Origin: Morella rubra
Lineage: Eukaryota > Streptophyta > Magnoliopsida > Fagales > Myricaceae
Reading direction: 5' to 3'
NCBI GenBank assembly: GCA_003952965.2
Contig: CM025852.1
Coordinates: 2,897,752-2,961,751, forward strand
DNA: 64,000 nucleotides
This document shows positions 49,112 to 62,278 of the stretch, piece after piece; position 1 is the first letter of the stretch, and every line of letters starts with the position of its first letter. The translations under genes and the position numbers were made by a program. A model generated the notes under the pieces. The model was not told where the DNA came from. It did not search any database and was given only the letters and a program-made list of their open reading frames with translations.

Positions 49112-51905
49112 CTAAGAAGCAGCAGCTACTTCAGTTTTCTTCGTCTCTTCCTTCAGTCTCTTCCAGTTCTCTGCATCATCAATTATTTCCCCAGTCTTTA
49201 TAAGGTAGCGGACTCGTCTACCATCTTCAAGGATTTGATGACCGACCCGGCTCGCTACATTCTGTTCTTTTGAGTAGAGCATCACGTTCGAGCTGTGGAT
49301 AGGTGCTTCAATCTGGAATACAAAATTAAAACATCTATCTGTGACCACTAGCATATAAGATTCACATACATCAACAAAATTTGAAATCCAATTCAAACCA
49401 ACTAGCATATACAGAGACTAATAATAACATTTCTGATTACGGGTGAAATTAACCTTAAGAATCTGGCCTGGTTCACCCTCTTCTCTGCTCTTCACATGCT
49501 TTGTCTTCAAGTTCATATCTTTCACTACCACAGTGCTGTTATGCTTAAAGACCTTAGTAATCTCTCCAGTTTTACCTTTATCACGTCCAGCTATTACTTT
49601 CACCATATCTCCCAACTTAACATGCATTTTGTGTAGAACTGGGAGGCTGTTTGGCTTACATTCCTTCCGCTCCCATTGTTTAATCTGCCAGACAGACAAA
49701 GAAGAACATAAGATGGAATCAATCCTGTAACATAAGAAGATGTCTCTAAGAAGACATTATATTTATGTTACGCCCTAAATCTCCTGGGGAGGCCAAAAAA
49801 TAAATCAACAACATCCCATGTAAAATGACACCAAGAATTTTGTCTTAGTTTCACCAAAATAAAAGTTCGAATTTATGCATCTCTTTCCCCATTCAACAAT
49901 AGGTTGCAGTCAAATAACTTCTCCTGAATGACTCAAGCATCACAAATAATGGATCGCTAGAAGTGTTCTGAAAAATCTTTGATCTTCCCTCCGAGTAGGT
50001 CAACCATTTTATGTCTTTCCTTTTCTCTATTTCTGAGTGACACATCACCTTTCCCTTAAATTAAAGAAACAGCTCACCAGCATGAACGTGAGGATAGAAC
50101 CCATAGTACTGACCTTCACTACAATGAGACATGGCTTCTTTGACGGCTTGGCCTGCATGTAAAGAAGATGTTGTCAAAAGAGCCGAGTTTTGGTGGGCGC
50201 AGTGATGCAGATGAAACCACAAGCAAAACGACACAAAACTAGTCTATGCTACTACCAGTTTAATTTTGATGCGATAAGTTTAGGAAGGGGAGGATAGTAG
50301 GATCTATAATCACAAGGGAAATGCACCTTTTTCTTGTTTTTTTTTTTTTTGGGGGTGGGTGGGGTTAAGCAGGCAGTAGTACCTTTAATATGTGAAAAAA
50401 GCAAACTAAGTCATTTATATGTCATTCTAAAGGAACTCAGTGATGGAACTCTTCTATCCAAACTTATAGGCAAGAAAAAACAACAAACAAGAAGTTATTT
50501 TGAAGATGAGGAGTCATAAATTATTTAAGTCAGTCTGTTCTATGCCAATGAACCTTGCCATCAGTAAGCTAAGTTGGGAACAGAGCAACTGACATGCCTG
50601 GAGAACAGAAATCTGATTCCAAAGGGGCCAAACAACTCCAAAACATGAGCTAAGCCATCATTAAGTACTCAAGACAAACTGGGATGGCAGCCTCAGGGTG
50701 TCCATAGTGGTTACATCTATGAAAATGCAGATACCATTATTAATGAAGCAATTCCTTCCCTAGTTTCAGACATAAACAGCAATAAGTCCATAAGCAAACC
50801 AGTAAAGGGTTAGAAGTTTAGAAGTTTAATCCAGCTTGGAATTCTATGCATAACAGGTCATAAAAAGTACATCCACATCCATGCAGAGAAGACTAGTCTG
50901 TTTTATACCTCAAGTCCTTAACCTAGGGCAATGACTTCCCCTGTAGTGACCCTGGGGCAGCACACTTAGGTTCAGCCACATATGACAAAACATCGGGGCA
51001 TTGTCTCTAAGGGCTTATCATGTGGGATCCCCTTTGCTTCCTTTTGATTGTTTAGATTTGGACCTACAGTCTACCAAGCCCCACCCACCCATTTACCATC
51101 TGCAGTCAAGATGAGGCAATTTTCCATTCAGGAGGATAGTATCAGATATGCAATGCCCAGCACCCAATGCTCCAACTAAGGGACATAATGCCTGCAGATT
51201 AAAACCTACTTTGAAACCTCCTAAACAGGTTTAAATATGCCACCACTTTCTTTCTCCTTGAAAGACTCCAGATATGAGAATAATAGAACCAAAAGAACAG
51301 CTTATTCCAAGTGGAGAACCACCCCTTGAATACTGTCCTCTTCTTTCGAGATAAATCTGTTAAACACCCACACACACAGTACCGTTGCTCCAATTCGTGC
51401 TAGACCCACCTAAGTCTACAACCAACTAAAAAGGAAATGATGAGAAGAAGAACAAATTGTGACTTTAGCTACCGACGCATTCTGATTTAAAAGCCTTAAA
51501 GCACAAGAAGTCCGAAGGGGAAAAAAAGACTCCAATTAATGAATTAGAATGGCAACTCCAATTACAACATTCAGCGAGCACAAAGCTACACCAAGTACAA
51601 CACTCAACGAGTAAAAACCCACATACTACGAGAAATTGAGTAAAAGAGCTCAAATTCGAGGAGGCACCCTTATACCATCACCAACAAAGACCCATAATTT
51701 GAGACGAAACGGAACAACCATACACCAAGACACATTGAGTCTAAAGCTACAAAGCTCAAGTAATATGAGAAAAGGCATAGAGAAGTAAAGTACAAGGTAC
51801 CGTCATAGGGTAGAGAGTGGGCGATGAAAGGCGCTGGCCCAAGAAAGAGTTGGAAGAGAGGGAAAGAGAGGTCACAGAGCTCTGAATTACAGCCATTGCT
51901 GCCAT
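49112..51905 (-). CDS. RPL24: Chloroplast 50S ribosomal protein L24
   Basis: Nucleus-encoded plastid ribosomal protein that binds 23S rRNA early in large-subunit assembly. Four exons on the minus strand, 51801-51905, 50114-50152, 49454-49684 and 49112-49312, join in phase 0 to 191 residues. The first about 35 residues ([20 protein letters not shown]) are Ser/Thr-rich without acidic residues, as in a plastid transit peptide. The mature part begins near [13 protein letters not shown] and has the KOW motif [20 protein letters not shown], then [29 protein letters not shown] and [19 protein letters not shown]. Exon 2 codes only 13 residues and falls between two long introns. The gene is intact. 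It corresponds to At5g54600 by similarity and by its place beside a CRLK1-like gene. Confidence 0.93.
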
Positions 51906-53103
51906 TCCCTATTCCACTTCGACGACCCTGTGGCTTTCGCTGTGACCTCTATTTGTTTCGGACCCGCTGATGTTATATGGATTATGGATAATACAGAGTG
52001 AAGCCGAAAGACTTTGTTGCCGTCAGCTGCCACGAGAATGTTATCGAGACAACAACGGATATGAGATTGGGCTCGAAGATGGGGTTTGGTCTCCAAAATG
52101 GGCCTCAGTGATCTCTCTCTCTCTCCCTCTCCTTCTCCCATCGTAGAAACGTGCTCGTATACTTTTAAGCATCTGACGTCCTCAACGAAAACAAAAATAG
52201 ACTTTTCTGTTACAAAAAGGTTAAGTTTGTAGTTGTAACGGGAATTAGTTCTCTGCTAAGCTTCTACTACTGTAAATATAGAAATAATAAAACGAAAAGC
52301 TATCATTCTTGTGTTAGCAACACATGTCTCCTGGGTACTCGAAAGTCCAATTTTTCTTCATTATCAATTTTGTTAAGGGAACTTCGGGAGATTAGTCCGG
52401 TAGTCGGGACTTGAAATTTAGGTGAGTTTCGCTCCCGTAGATTTGTCAGGCTGAATTTCTCCACGTTACCAAAAAAAAAATCTTGAGGATGTGTTCTAAT
52501 CCATTTGTGTTATTGTGAAACTTAGTCATCTACCATTTTTGCCCAAAAAAAAAAAAACCTTAGTTTGGTGAGAACTTGAGAATATAAGGGCCATTTTCCC
52601 CTCAAGTTTTTGGAAGGAAACAAAGGAGAAAGGAAAACGTTATTTCCGTTTTTCGAAGATTGGAAAATTTGGTAGGTTAACACAAACTTAAAACTGGGAA
52701 TAATAATATCAACAACATATTCCGTGACAAATGAGGCAATCTGAGATACAATGATGATGTGATTAACAGAAGATACTACCCAGTTGAAGCACGAAAATGA
52801 AGAGGCAGATACTAATTTACAGAAAAAGGGTGACTGTCCCTTCATTTTCATTTCATATGTAATTGATTTAGAGACTGAATCATATGTCACACTAGCTAAG
52901 AGAAGAAAAATGAACGGGGATAAAACAAGACAACAGACACGACTATTGCACAAAATTGCAAGGAAAACTGATATGAATCCTAGGTCACTTGTCAGAAATC
53001 AGAACTATGACAGTTTTAACTCATTCCATACTGCACATAAAGAAAAAAGCAAAACCAAAAAAAAAAAAAGAAGGAACAAAACAAACAAATGAAAAACCAT
53101 CAT
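51906..53103. other. Interval between L24 and CRLK1-like genes
   Basis: L24 promoter and leader on the right side of 51905, with a CT-microsatellite at about 52111-52136, and the 3' UTR of the receptor kinase up to 53103. The two genes face the same way, so the kinase end lies upstream of the L24 promoter. No further gene was seen. Confidence 0.45.
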
Positions 53104-56100
53104 CTATACTTCATAGGTGCCAGCTGCGCTATCCATAGATTCCTCCCTTCGGTGTTCAGAGACTGGAGTCTTGGTTTCTGATTGATCGACATCAATTGCA
53201 ACTTCATCTCCTGTGGCAGATTGGGAATTTTTGTGATGCTTCCTATTGTGCCTCAACTTAAGGATCCGTGACAGCACTTGCACAATGTCCCTCATGGAAG
53301 GCCGTTTTCTTGCGACATGGTTGATGCATTTGTACGCAATAGCAGCCACTTCGTTGAGCTCTTGCAGGTCAAATATTCCTTCAAGACGGGAATCCACAAT
53401 TTCCTCCCAACCAACTTTTCCATCATTATCCATCGCCGCCTATTCAACATGTAACAAAAAAGATTGCATTTACAACCATAAACTAAAATGCTCGCAGTAT
53501 ATTGTCTAGAAGTCAATTCATAGGCAGAATTTTAATAGCTCTGCTACCTTGCCCCCTATTTGAAAACCGATATGATATCTTCACTTGCTTCATTGGAAGA
53601 AGGCAGTTTTGAGAATTTAGACATTTTCATCCGTAAGCCATGTACTCAGTAAAATCTCCTTAGAAAGTTGGATTTGCTCAACATGAGCAATACTATGACA
53701 CGCGGAGTAGACAACATATGTATGACTAAGGCCAGGTATGCACTAATGCAACACAAGCCAGATATAATCCTTTTCCTTGTCTAAGAAATGAAATGTTTAA
53801 CTGCATTTTCCTTTAGGGTTCATATAGGAAGTATTGTGACCTTGGCTTTAGCCTGCAAAGCCTTCGTTGAACAATTTGTTAACATTGAGTGCATTGTCAC
53901 TTATTCTAGCACTTTAGTATATAACCAACACAGTAGAAGAGTTATAATCATCATTCAAGTACTTCACTTTGATGACTCCTGCACTTCCAGTACCTCCTAT
54001 ACCGATTATTCCTTTCCCTTTATCCTTTTTTTGGGTAGAACTAATATTGTTACTGAAGTAGACTCTTGAGTTGTGTCCCTTGATCTCCCAGTAGTGCTTC
54101 ATTTTCATTACTTCAGAGAGAGAGAGAGAGAGAGAGATATCTTACAAGCTCAACATATTCCATGAGACCCTGTTGAGGATTTCTGCCAGCTATAAGTTCA
54201 AATAGCAACACTCCAAAGCTATAGACATCACTTCTCTTGGTGAAAGCCTTTGTAGAGATGTACTCGGGATCAAGATACCCAAAAGTACCTCGTATATTAA
54301 CTGCATGTGGGTCCACCATCTCCTCTCTTGAAAGCCCAAAATCAGCAACCTACCAGATCCAACATAACCAGCTACAACGGTGTAAGAGGCAACATAGCAG
54401 ACTATTAAATAAGGTACACAATTAGACTAATGTCTTCACGAAATCTTTACAAACCACAGCTTCCAAGAATATTAATCAAAGCCTTCAATACAAAGGTCCT
54501 CCTAACAAAGCAAAATAATTTGGACCAGACATAATCAACTATCAAGAAAAGAGACATACCCTAGCTCTCATGGACTGATCCAATAGAATATTGGAAGATT
54601 TAATATCTCGGTGTATTACAGGAGGAACTGCCTGAGGAGAAAGACAAACTAACAAATAAGCACCTTAAAAAAATCCCAAACGCGTAGAGCTGCATACAAA
54701 AAGACAAGCCAATCAACTATGTACAAAGATGATGTAGGGTTACCCCATCATGAAGATACTCCAATCCCCTTGCAATATCTAAAGCTATATTAACCCTTAA
54801 ATCCCAGCTCAGTGGTTCATGATTTTCACCTGCATAAAAACATACTCTATCACTTAAATTTGCAAATGAATAAAACATCAAACTGCAGTAAGTATCAGCC
54901 TTCGCTCATTAACCTATTCAGCCATCCTTCTACTACATGGTTATTTCAATGCACCGTCTCATTGAAGGATTCACAATAGCAACTTGCTTGCCTGATTGAA
55001 CAAGTGTTGCTTGTTTGGAAGACATGTATGATACCACTATGGTCAGCACATTGGGGCAGTAATAACAGGAAAAATTCACAGGAAGTTCCGCATTTTTTTC
55101 CTTTTTGATTGCATGTGTCAAAAATTTGTGTAACTCTGATGAACTCCGGAATGATGAATTTTTTAGCTGAAAAATGACTATGACTTCAGTCATCCTTTCT
55201 TTCTAAACTAGATGACAGTTATAGGGTTTTCATACAATATGACTTCACAGACCCTAACCTCTGCATAAATGTAGTGGGGCCTCTTCAAATACTAGGATTC
55301 AGCTGTGTCAGGGACATACAATTGACGCACTTATAGAGACTCTACTATCATCGGGGATATCAATGACAGTCTGATTTATTATATGCAGATCAAGGTCCAG
55401 AGGATCTATAGCTATGTTCTGTTTTCAAATATCATAAATTTCCTACAACCTTTCATATGTAAAGTTGATAGATAGCTTACTGTAAAGATGAGAAGCCAAG
55501 CTGCCTTTGCTCATATATACATAGATAAGGATATGCTGGCCTTTTTCTGCACAGTACCCAATCAAATTCACAAGGTTTCTGTGATGCAACCTTCCCAATA
55601 GCATTACCTGACAATGGTGTCAACAAGAGAAAAATTAAAACCGAGGAAGCAATTCTAACCAAAGACAGATTACACACAGAAAATCAGTTTACATATCACT
55701 GATGAGAAATAAGACATTCCAACTTTGTGTATGCGGTCTAACTTCCCTAAATTTCATCAAACTCTAATACCTTCAAAATTCCAGCCAAGTTTATCTTTTA
55801 AACAGGTGTGTATTGTCGGGCGCCCCCAAAAATTGCCAAAATATCATCCATTAACCAGCCCTACCTCAGTCTGGAACTCCTTCTCCCCTTGCTTTGAATC
55901 AGTAGCAAGAACCTTAACAGCAACAGTTTCACCTGTTGACATCTGAGCCCTGTAAACAGGACCAAATGCACCTTGGCCTATCAAAGTGGTAAAATTATAG
56001 GTTGCTTTCTGCAGATCCCTACACGGACACCATTAAGCCAAAATTAATTAAAACATGAATAAAAAAACCAAAAAAGGAGGTCAAGAAAGTGTGCAAAATG

Positions 56101-56146
56101 GATACTTGTGGTTTTTAAGTCAAGTAATTGGCCACAGAAGAAGCAA

Positions 56147-56180
<34 letters not shown>

Positions 56181-56906
56181 CTATGTTGAATATCTCAATA
56201 TGAAAGGAAGTGTAACAGGAGTGGAACTCTACTCGTTAAAAACATTAACCAATTTACCCAGTTGTTGGTTGGATTACCATCATATTGTACACGTTTAAAG
56301 ATTCTAAAGTTGGAAAGACATGATAGATATCCACTGAGCATAATCAACATATTTCCTCTACTTGTACAAAACCTGCACCCTTTCAGGGGCACAAAAAAGT
56401 AAGATAACATGAGGCCAAAATCTTATTTGTATACAAATGGATGATTTGACTTTTGTGTCTAGGAAAACTCCCAATTGATCCATATTTGAAGAAGAATGAT
56501 AACAATACAGGAAATATTTCTTCCCAAAGCATGGTGTATTGCAGTATTGGTGCAACATAAAAGAAGCTATATATATAGCAAGCGATGCATACTTGTAAGA
56601 GTACTCGAGTATTCCGGATGCAGAGACCACGTTACTCTTCCTAAATCCGTCAAGCCAGAAGGACAAACCATTACGCACAGACTTTACAGGTGAGTCTGGA
56701 CCAAGGGTTGAATCAGATAACATAGTACTAGCATCAGCACCATTAGCACGTATAGGGATCGTTGCTGCCCTCCGAGAACTGCTATTCCCTATCTGTGAGC
56801 GCTTCCTATGGTACCGAATACAAAAAAGTGAAAGAATAGCCAAAAGCACTCCAATCACCACGCCTATGGAAATCCCGACGATCAACCCAGATGACTCCCC
56901 TTTCAT
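53104..56906 (-). CDS. CRLK1: Calcium/calmodulin-regulated receptor-like kinase, CRLK1-like
   Basis: CRLK1 (At5g54590) is a plasma-membrane Ser/Thr kinase that binds calmodulin and acts in cold signalling. Seven exons on the minus strand, 56593-56906, 55865-56018, 55481-55607, 54744-54829, 54560-54631, 54146-54349 and 53104-53439, give 430 residues (CRLK1 is about 440). There is no large ectodomain: MKGESSG is followed at once by a membrane helix (residues 8-30). The kinase has GQGAFGPV (119-126), the ATP-binding lysine K140 in [15 protein letters not shown] (234-241), DFG (254-256) and [13 protein letters not shown]. All catalytic residues are present, so it should be active. The tail has a basic stretch ([11 protein letters not shown]), a plausible calmodulin-binding region, then an acidic end. 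A (GA)n run lies in the intron at 54118-54137. Confidence 0.94.
54118..54137 (+). repeat. (GA)n microsatellite
   Basis: About ten GA units in the intron after exon 6 of the receptor kinase. A similar (GA)n-G(n) run lies at about 56149-56180 in the first coding intron. Confidence 0.9.
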
Positions 56907-56960
56907 CTCCTCTTCCGTGCTTCGCTACTACCTACTCGATCGTCCAATCCATTGACCAAC

Positions 56961-57987
56961 CTGCAAATTAGCCCATCATCTTTCAAAAATACCAAGGTTT
57001 ACAAAACAACGCCCCACTTCTATTCTGTCCGAAGCCTCAACCCATGAAGCGAAGAATCAAAAAGTCAAATTGTTTGATATTCCTTGCCATCCAGTAAGTC
57101 AAAAAAAAAATGTCGACAACAAACAAAGCAAAGTACGCCAAAATAACATTTCCAATACTCGAACAGAAAAGTCTTATTGCAGAATTCAATAAAGCACGCG
57201 ATGACCAGTATAAAGAAAACCCAATTGAAATTAGATAACGCCTATCTTCAAAAACCCCAACAAAAACTTTCACATAGTTTTCGCTCTGACTTATTGACAT
57301 ACGCAATATATTGAAAATAAAAACTAAAAAATAGACGAGTTAATTAATTAGCAAAACCAAGCAAATATTAGGCAGCTCGTAAACCATATTTACGCCAATT
57401 CAGTCTTGCTCTTGTCAAATCTCAGTAAAATGAGAGAACCATCTGTTAATAACCGATTTTTACTAAATTTATCCATATGATGCTCAATCTTCCTATTTAT
57501 AAATTTAGCTGCAACGAATTGAGCCCAGAGGATCAAGCTCAATAGCTAGAAGAAAAAAAAAAAAAAAGGAAACAATTAAATACGCAATTTGTTTCTGATC
57601 ACTCACTTCGTAAAACAAACTGAACACAAACAAAAAGATTAAAAAAAGAAAAACCAAATACTGCTCACCAATAAGCTTTTGACAAAGCTTAAGGCACTTT
57701 TTTTTTTTTTTTACTTTCGCCTTTCTTTCTTCTACTCAGCGTTTTCTTTTTTCTCTCTTTCTGAGTCTCTCAGCAGCCAAACAGAAGAGAAGAAACCCAA
57801 CGGATCAGTGCATAACGAACATAGGGGTCGACGCAAACAACAAAGAAAGAAAAAAAAGGAAACCAAAAGAGCACATTCAAAAGAATGTTTTCTGATAAAA
57901 AACGAAAAGGAAAACCCAAACATGTTGAGAAGCAGGCACTCTAAACAGTGTAACGCATTCACAGAAGCGAATCGGACTTGAGGTTAC
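56961..57987 (-). other. Probable 5'-leader intron of the CRLK1-like gene
   Basis: On the minus strand a donor CCACAG|GTAACC (exon side ending at 57988) and an acceptor TTTGCAG|GTTGG (exon side beginning at 56960) frame a 1,027-bp intron that would lie wholly before the ATG at 56906. The leader exon would extend from 57988 toward about 58200. Transcript data are needed to confirm it; the sequence itself shows only the two splice words. Confidence 0.45.
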
Positions 57988-58685
57988 CTGTGGATTACGA
58001 CCACATTTGTGGCAGTTACTCGTTTACTGCAAGCAGAAACAAAACCAGAGAAAGATAACGGAAATGTTGCTAGGAAGCTAAAAAACAAAGAGGTAGAGTG
58101 GTTTTTGGAGTGAGATTCGAAGGACGAGTGGAAAAGAAAGGAATACGTCGCTGGGCAGAGAGGGCCGAGGAGCGAACCAGATACGATCTGTTCTGGAAGC
58201 AGGCAAACAAACGAGGTCGTGTTTTTGCTTTCGTTCATTAAAATCCGTGAGCCGCCGTTCAGACAAAAAAATAAAAAACCGCCTGTGCGGAAGAATTTTC
58301 GCTGTTCCCAAAATGGCCTTTTTTTTATCAAGTTGGACGCTTATGCCCTCATAAAATCGAGGATTTGCATTTTATTTTTTTTGTCAGCTCTGTGATGTGC
58401 GCATTTTAGCAGAGTTTCTTGTTCCCAAACCGGCGTTTTGGCAGCCAGACGCAAAATTTTCACTTCCAAAACATGAACAAATGAAATTTCTCTTCCATTT
58501 TTGAGACCCAACAGGACAGGTCCCACGGCAGTCCACTTTTTCACCCAAATTTTTGCAACTTTCCATAAAATTTTAAAATTTGCAAGAAAGTTAAGTATTT
58601 TTATCATATTCAACAAAATACCTCTTGAAATATGTAAATGATCATTGACTCTAGTAATTGTATATAAAAATTCAGTAATATAGTT

Positions 58686-58879
58686 TTTTTTTTCTCAAAG
58701 AATGAACCATTACGAAGCCATGTCGAAATTCACCACCACTTAAACTCAAGAATTTCACATAACGCGAGAACCATCAAAATATAATAAAATTACTATGATT
58801 CAAACTTTCGTTGTGAGCAAACTCTGAGTTTTAGGCACAACTTGTATACCACTAAGCCACCACCCTGATGATAAGTCAA
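58686..58879 (-). mobile_element. tRNA-derived SINE with target-site duplication
   Basis: A 194-bp insertion between 10-bp direct repeats, TAATATAGTT, at 58676-58685 and 58880-58889. On the minus strand it carries a near-perfect A box, TGGCTTAGTGGTA, and a B-box-like word, AGTTTGAATCA, about 45 bases later, and ends GAGAAAAAAAAA. It differs from the SINE at 33844 in both boxes and body, so it belongs to another family. Confidence 0.82.
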
Positions 58880-58889
58880 TAATATAGTT

Positions 58890-60526
58890 AAATTAACAAT
58901 CATATCACCGAAATGTCAAAGTCAAAAGAAAATGTTGCATAAAAATAAGTGTTCATAAAAATAACAATAAAATTCATCAAAATGAAACTGAGCTGGTACA
59001 TGAATAATCTAGACATTTAGAACTGTCCCACATCCTAAGTATTAGGTAAGTCAGAAAATCGAATCTCAACTGGCAAATGTGAGGAGCATATTTGCTCATA
59101 AATTGAGGTAACCTTCAGAGACTAAACTCTTATGTTCATAATTAGTAAGTAAATAACATTTTTAATGAATTTCCCAAACATGAACAGAAGGACTTGTTAC
59201 TTGGACACAGAAAGTACAAAGATCCTTTTAGCAGAGGCAGTGGTTGTTGATTTCCGCGGTTAATAGGTATGAAAAACTTGGGAGGGATGGTAGTGAGCAA
59301 CTATCAACCAAAGCACCAAACACACCTAACCCCTATATATGGATTAATAATAAGACAGATGGAAAACAAAAGAGCAAACACAAGTTGTGCGTGCTGACAA
59401 GTGAAAGCCGCATCTGACCCCTGTTTGACAATGACTGCGAACCTAGTCATTAGTATCAAAATTGACATCTTGAAACGGAAGATAGTAGATTACGTTAATA
59501 TCTCAGACCGCGCCCCATCAATCTACATTGCCCCACCTCATGTCTGACCTGTACCAAGAAACATCAGAATTCCTATCCATCTTCTCCAATAATTTGACCC
59601 ACGAAGTTCTTATTTTTTTTTTGGAGGGATTTAGTAATTTAAACCTTGTAGAATCTGTCAGAATGCATATGTGATCTCAGATGCTCGAGATTTTTCTGCT
59701 AATGGATCATATTTAGAGGTCACAAGTTGAGTTCAGGACGTAACAGGGGTGGTCATTAGGGCATTATAAAACAATATACTTGTTTCTCAAAGATTAGCTG
59801 CCGGGGAAGGCGACGTTTCTGGGCTTGGGAAGGACTCCATTTTTTCTTGGAAACGCAAGGAGAACTCAACATACGTAAGTAGGTTTGGCAATAAGCATGC
59901 TGTAGATAGATCTCCGCCTGGTCAAATAAGAGATTTATGAAGCACCCCCACCTACTGGGAAAAAATCCTTGGTGGACTTGGTGGAGGTCACGACAGATTG
60001 AATTATATTAATTATTAAACGAGTTGGTAGAGAAAGGAAGAAACTAAAATAAGTCCTCTGATCTGAGGCATATGATTAGAGGGTCAATTTGGTAATATTG
60101 TTGTCAAAGTAAACGCCGTGGCATGTCTGATGGGATACCTGCAGAGAATGGTTCAACAAAAGCACAAAGCATTTGGCCAACTGGTCGCCATAAACACAGA
60201 AACCAAACATCATAAACAGATAAACTCAAAAGAATTTGAGAGCTTAGAAATCCGAACCATAAGGAGTTGATGTATTTGGTGCTAATTGGCTTTGAAATTG
60301 GCAAAAAAAAAAAAAATGATTGGGATCGGCCTTTAGCTTTACCAACTCCGTCGCATAAAGCAATGGAGTCCTTCAATTGATTATTGAGTAACCGGTCAAG
60401 CGAGGCCGAACAAAAAGCATTAAAAGGGCCTTTAGGTGCGTAGAAAACGGTAGTGTTTGTCCCCAGCCTACATCTGAAAAGCTTGCAAAAGCAAAAGTTT
60501 CGCAGGAAAATTGGGTCTATGTTGTT
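58890..60526. other. Interval without recognised gene
   Basis: No coding domain was recognised on either strand and no repeat with clear borders was found. An A-run occurs at about 60304-60316. Confidence 0.4.
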
Positions 60527-60923
60527 GGGTTAAAGAACTTTTTATGTATTGGTTTTTACGCTCTTTTTTGAAAATATTCCCTGAGTTTTTAATATGATCT
60601 CCATCAGTCTTTTAATATTTTCATTTTTTCAAAAAAATTATTTTAATTAATTTTAAGTCCAATCACATAACGGTTGATATATGTTATGATCATTCAAATT
60701 TTAATATATGTACACTTCTCTAATCAAGTTTTGACACGTGATTATTATTATGAGTCTGATATATAGGGTCCGTTAGGTAACTATAATTGAAGCTAATAGA
60801 AGTAGATTAAATGACCGTATTGATAAAATTAAGGGACTGCTAGTGACTAAAGTGAAAACTCAAAAACTATTTTTTGAAAAGATGTAAAAATTAAGGACTA
60901 ACAAGTTCTTTAAAGTTTAACCC
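60527..60923. mobile_element. Foldback MITE, family A copy 2
   Basis: About 397 bp with inverted ends: GGGTTAAAGAACTTTTTATG on the left, and GGGTTAAACTTTAAAGAACT as the reverse complement of the right. The inner right-arm word TTTTTACATCTTTTCAAAAA matches the TTTTACATCCTTTCAAAAAA of the element at 48219, so the two are related. No coding capacity. Confidence 0.65.
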
Positions 60924-61773
60924 ATGTAGCTTTGCAAATTGCTAATGGCTAGGCTTAAAGAGTGGGTGAGGGATCATTCATTTTGTATCGAATTCACCGC
61001 TTTTCTTTTAAGTCCTTTCCAAAACCCGATCACTAGAACATGCACGAAATTGTTGTACTAGTTCCTCGAAGTTGTATCCGTACACGAGTAAGTTACCATG
61101 CCTCACCAAATTAGGTAAGGTTTCAATTCTTTGACAAAACGTGATGTTTGGGTCATGAGGAACAGTTTCCATGTCCAGTTTATCTGTGCACTAACATGTT
61201 ACAAATTTACAATGCTAACTCCAATTTTCATAACCAATTCCTATAAATATCAAGAGAGTATTGAAGAAACCACAAACATGGGGATCAACTTGATGTTGAA
61301 TCCGTGCAAAAAAAAAAAAAGATTGCTTGAAATTAGTTTAATTGATAATCTATTATGTGTGTTTGAATTAACCACATGACCATAACCAGGGTAGCTTCTC
61401 GAGAAGAATAATATATATACATACTTATAGCTAAAATAGAAGTGTCATGTGAACATTATATTTGACTTTGATGGTTGGTACGTGTTAATTTAAAGTGATA
61501 TTTATAATGGGATCAAGTAGGCCATGAACCTTCGATCCCTTGTGGATTTTTTTGGCCCTTCGATGGGATTGTTGTGCCTAGGTTGTGGTGTTGTATCAAC
61601 TAGCCTATTTAGATTCTGGTAACTTTGTTTTCCGTATCCGGCCATCGCTTCCTCTGCCTAACATGGAGACTATAGTGGTTTTTCCGATCCTTTTTGGGAT
61701 CCTACCAATTTTATTTTCAACCTAGTTTGTAACTTGTTTCGTGTTCAGTTAGATAAAAAAGAAAAAAAAAAGG
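60924..61773. other. Interval without recognised gene
   Basis: Contains a possible LINE-like 3' tail, a T-rich, stop-rich stretch from about 61530 ending in an A-rich run at 61753-61771. There is no domain to prove it. Confidence 0.3.
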
Positions 61774-62278
61774 GTTAAGTACACTTTGCACACCTTATGT
61801 TTGGGTGTATTGATACATTGCACTCCAATATTTTATTTTTGAGACATTAAATCCATTATGTTTTCTCTCCCAATGATTTGCACCTCGGAGTGAAATTTAG
61901 TGTCAAATTAGACAATAATCGTTACAAGTGACTCTCACGTGACTTCAGTTCCTGTCAGATTACCGTATTGTCTTTGAATCTCAAACAAGATACGATTAAA
62001 TGAGCTTTAAATAAGTCACGATTTTTACCTATGAGTTTTGAAGCTCATTAATTAATCGTGTCTTGTTTGAGATTCAAGGGCAATATGGTAATATGACAGA
62101 AACTGGGGTCATGTGAGAGTCACCTGTAAACGATTACAGTATAATTTGATGCCAAATTTCACTCTAGAGTGCAAAATCGTTGGGAGATAATATAATGAGC
62201 TCAATGTTTCAAAAATAAAATATTGTGATATAATGTATCAACGCTCCCAAACATGAGAGGTGTAAAAGTGTATTTAAC
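61774..62278. mobile_element. Large palindromic MITE, family B
   Basis: About 505 bp made of two arms of about 240 bp around a short spacer near 62019-62045. The left arm starts GTTAAGTACACTTTGCACAC and the right arm reverse complemented starts GTTAAATACACTTTTACACC. Internal matches include CATGTTTGGG/TATGTTTGGG, ATATTTTATTTTTGARACAT, GAATCTCAAACAAGA and ACACGATTAA. It would fold into one long hairpin. It codes for nothing. Confidence 0.75.

Noticed and set aside
58720-58870. Possible genuine tRNA gene suggested by A- and B-box words
   Set aside because: There is no cloverleaf with paired acceptor stem; flanking direct repeats and an A-tail show it is a SINE.
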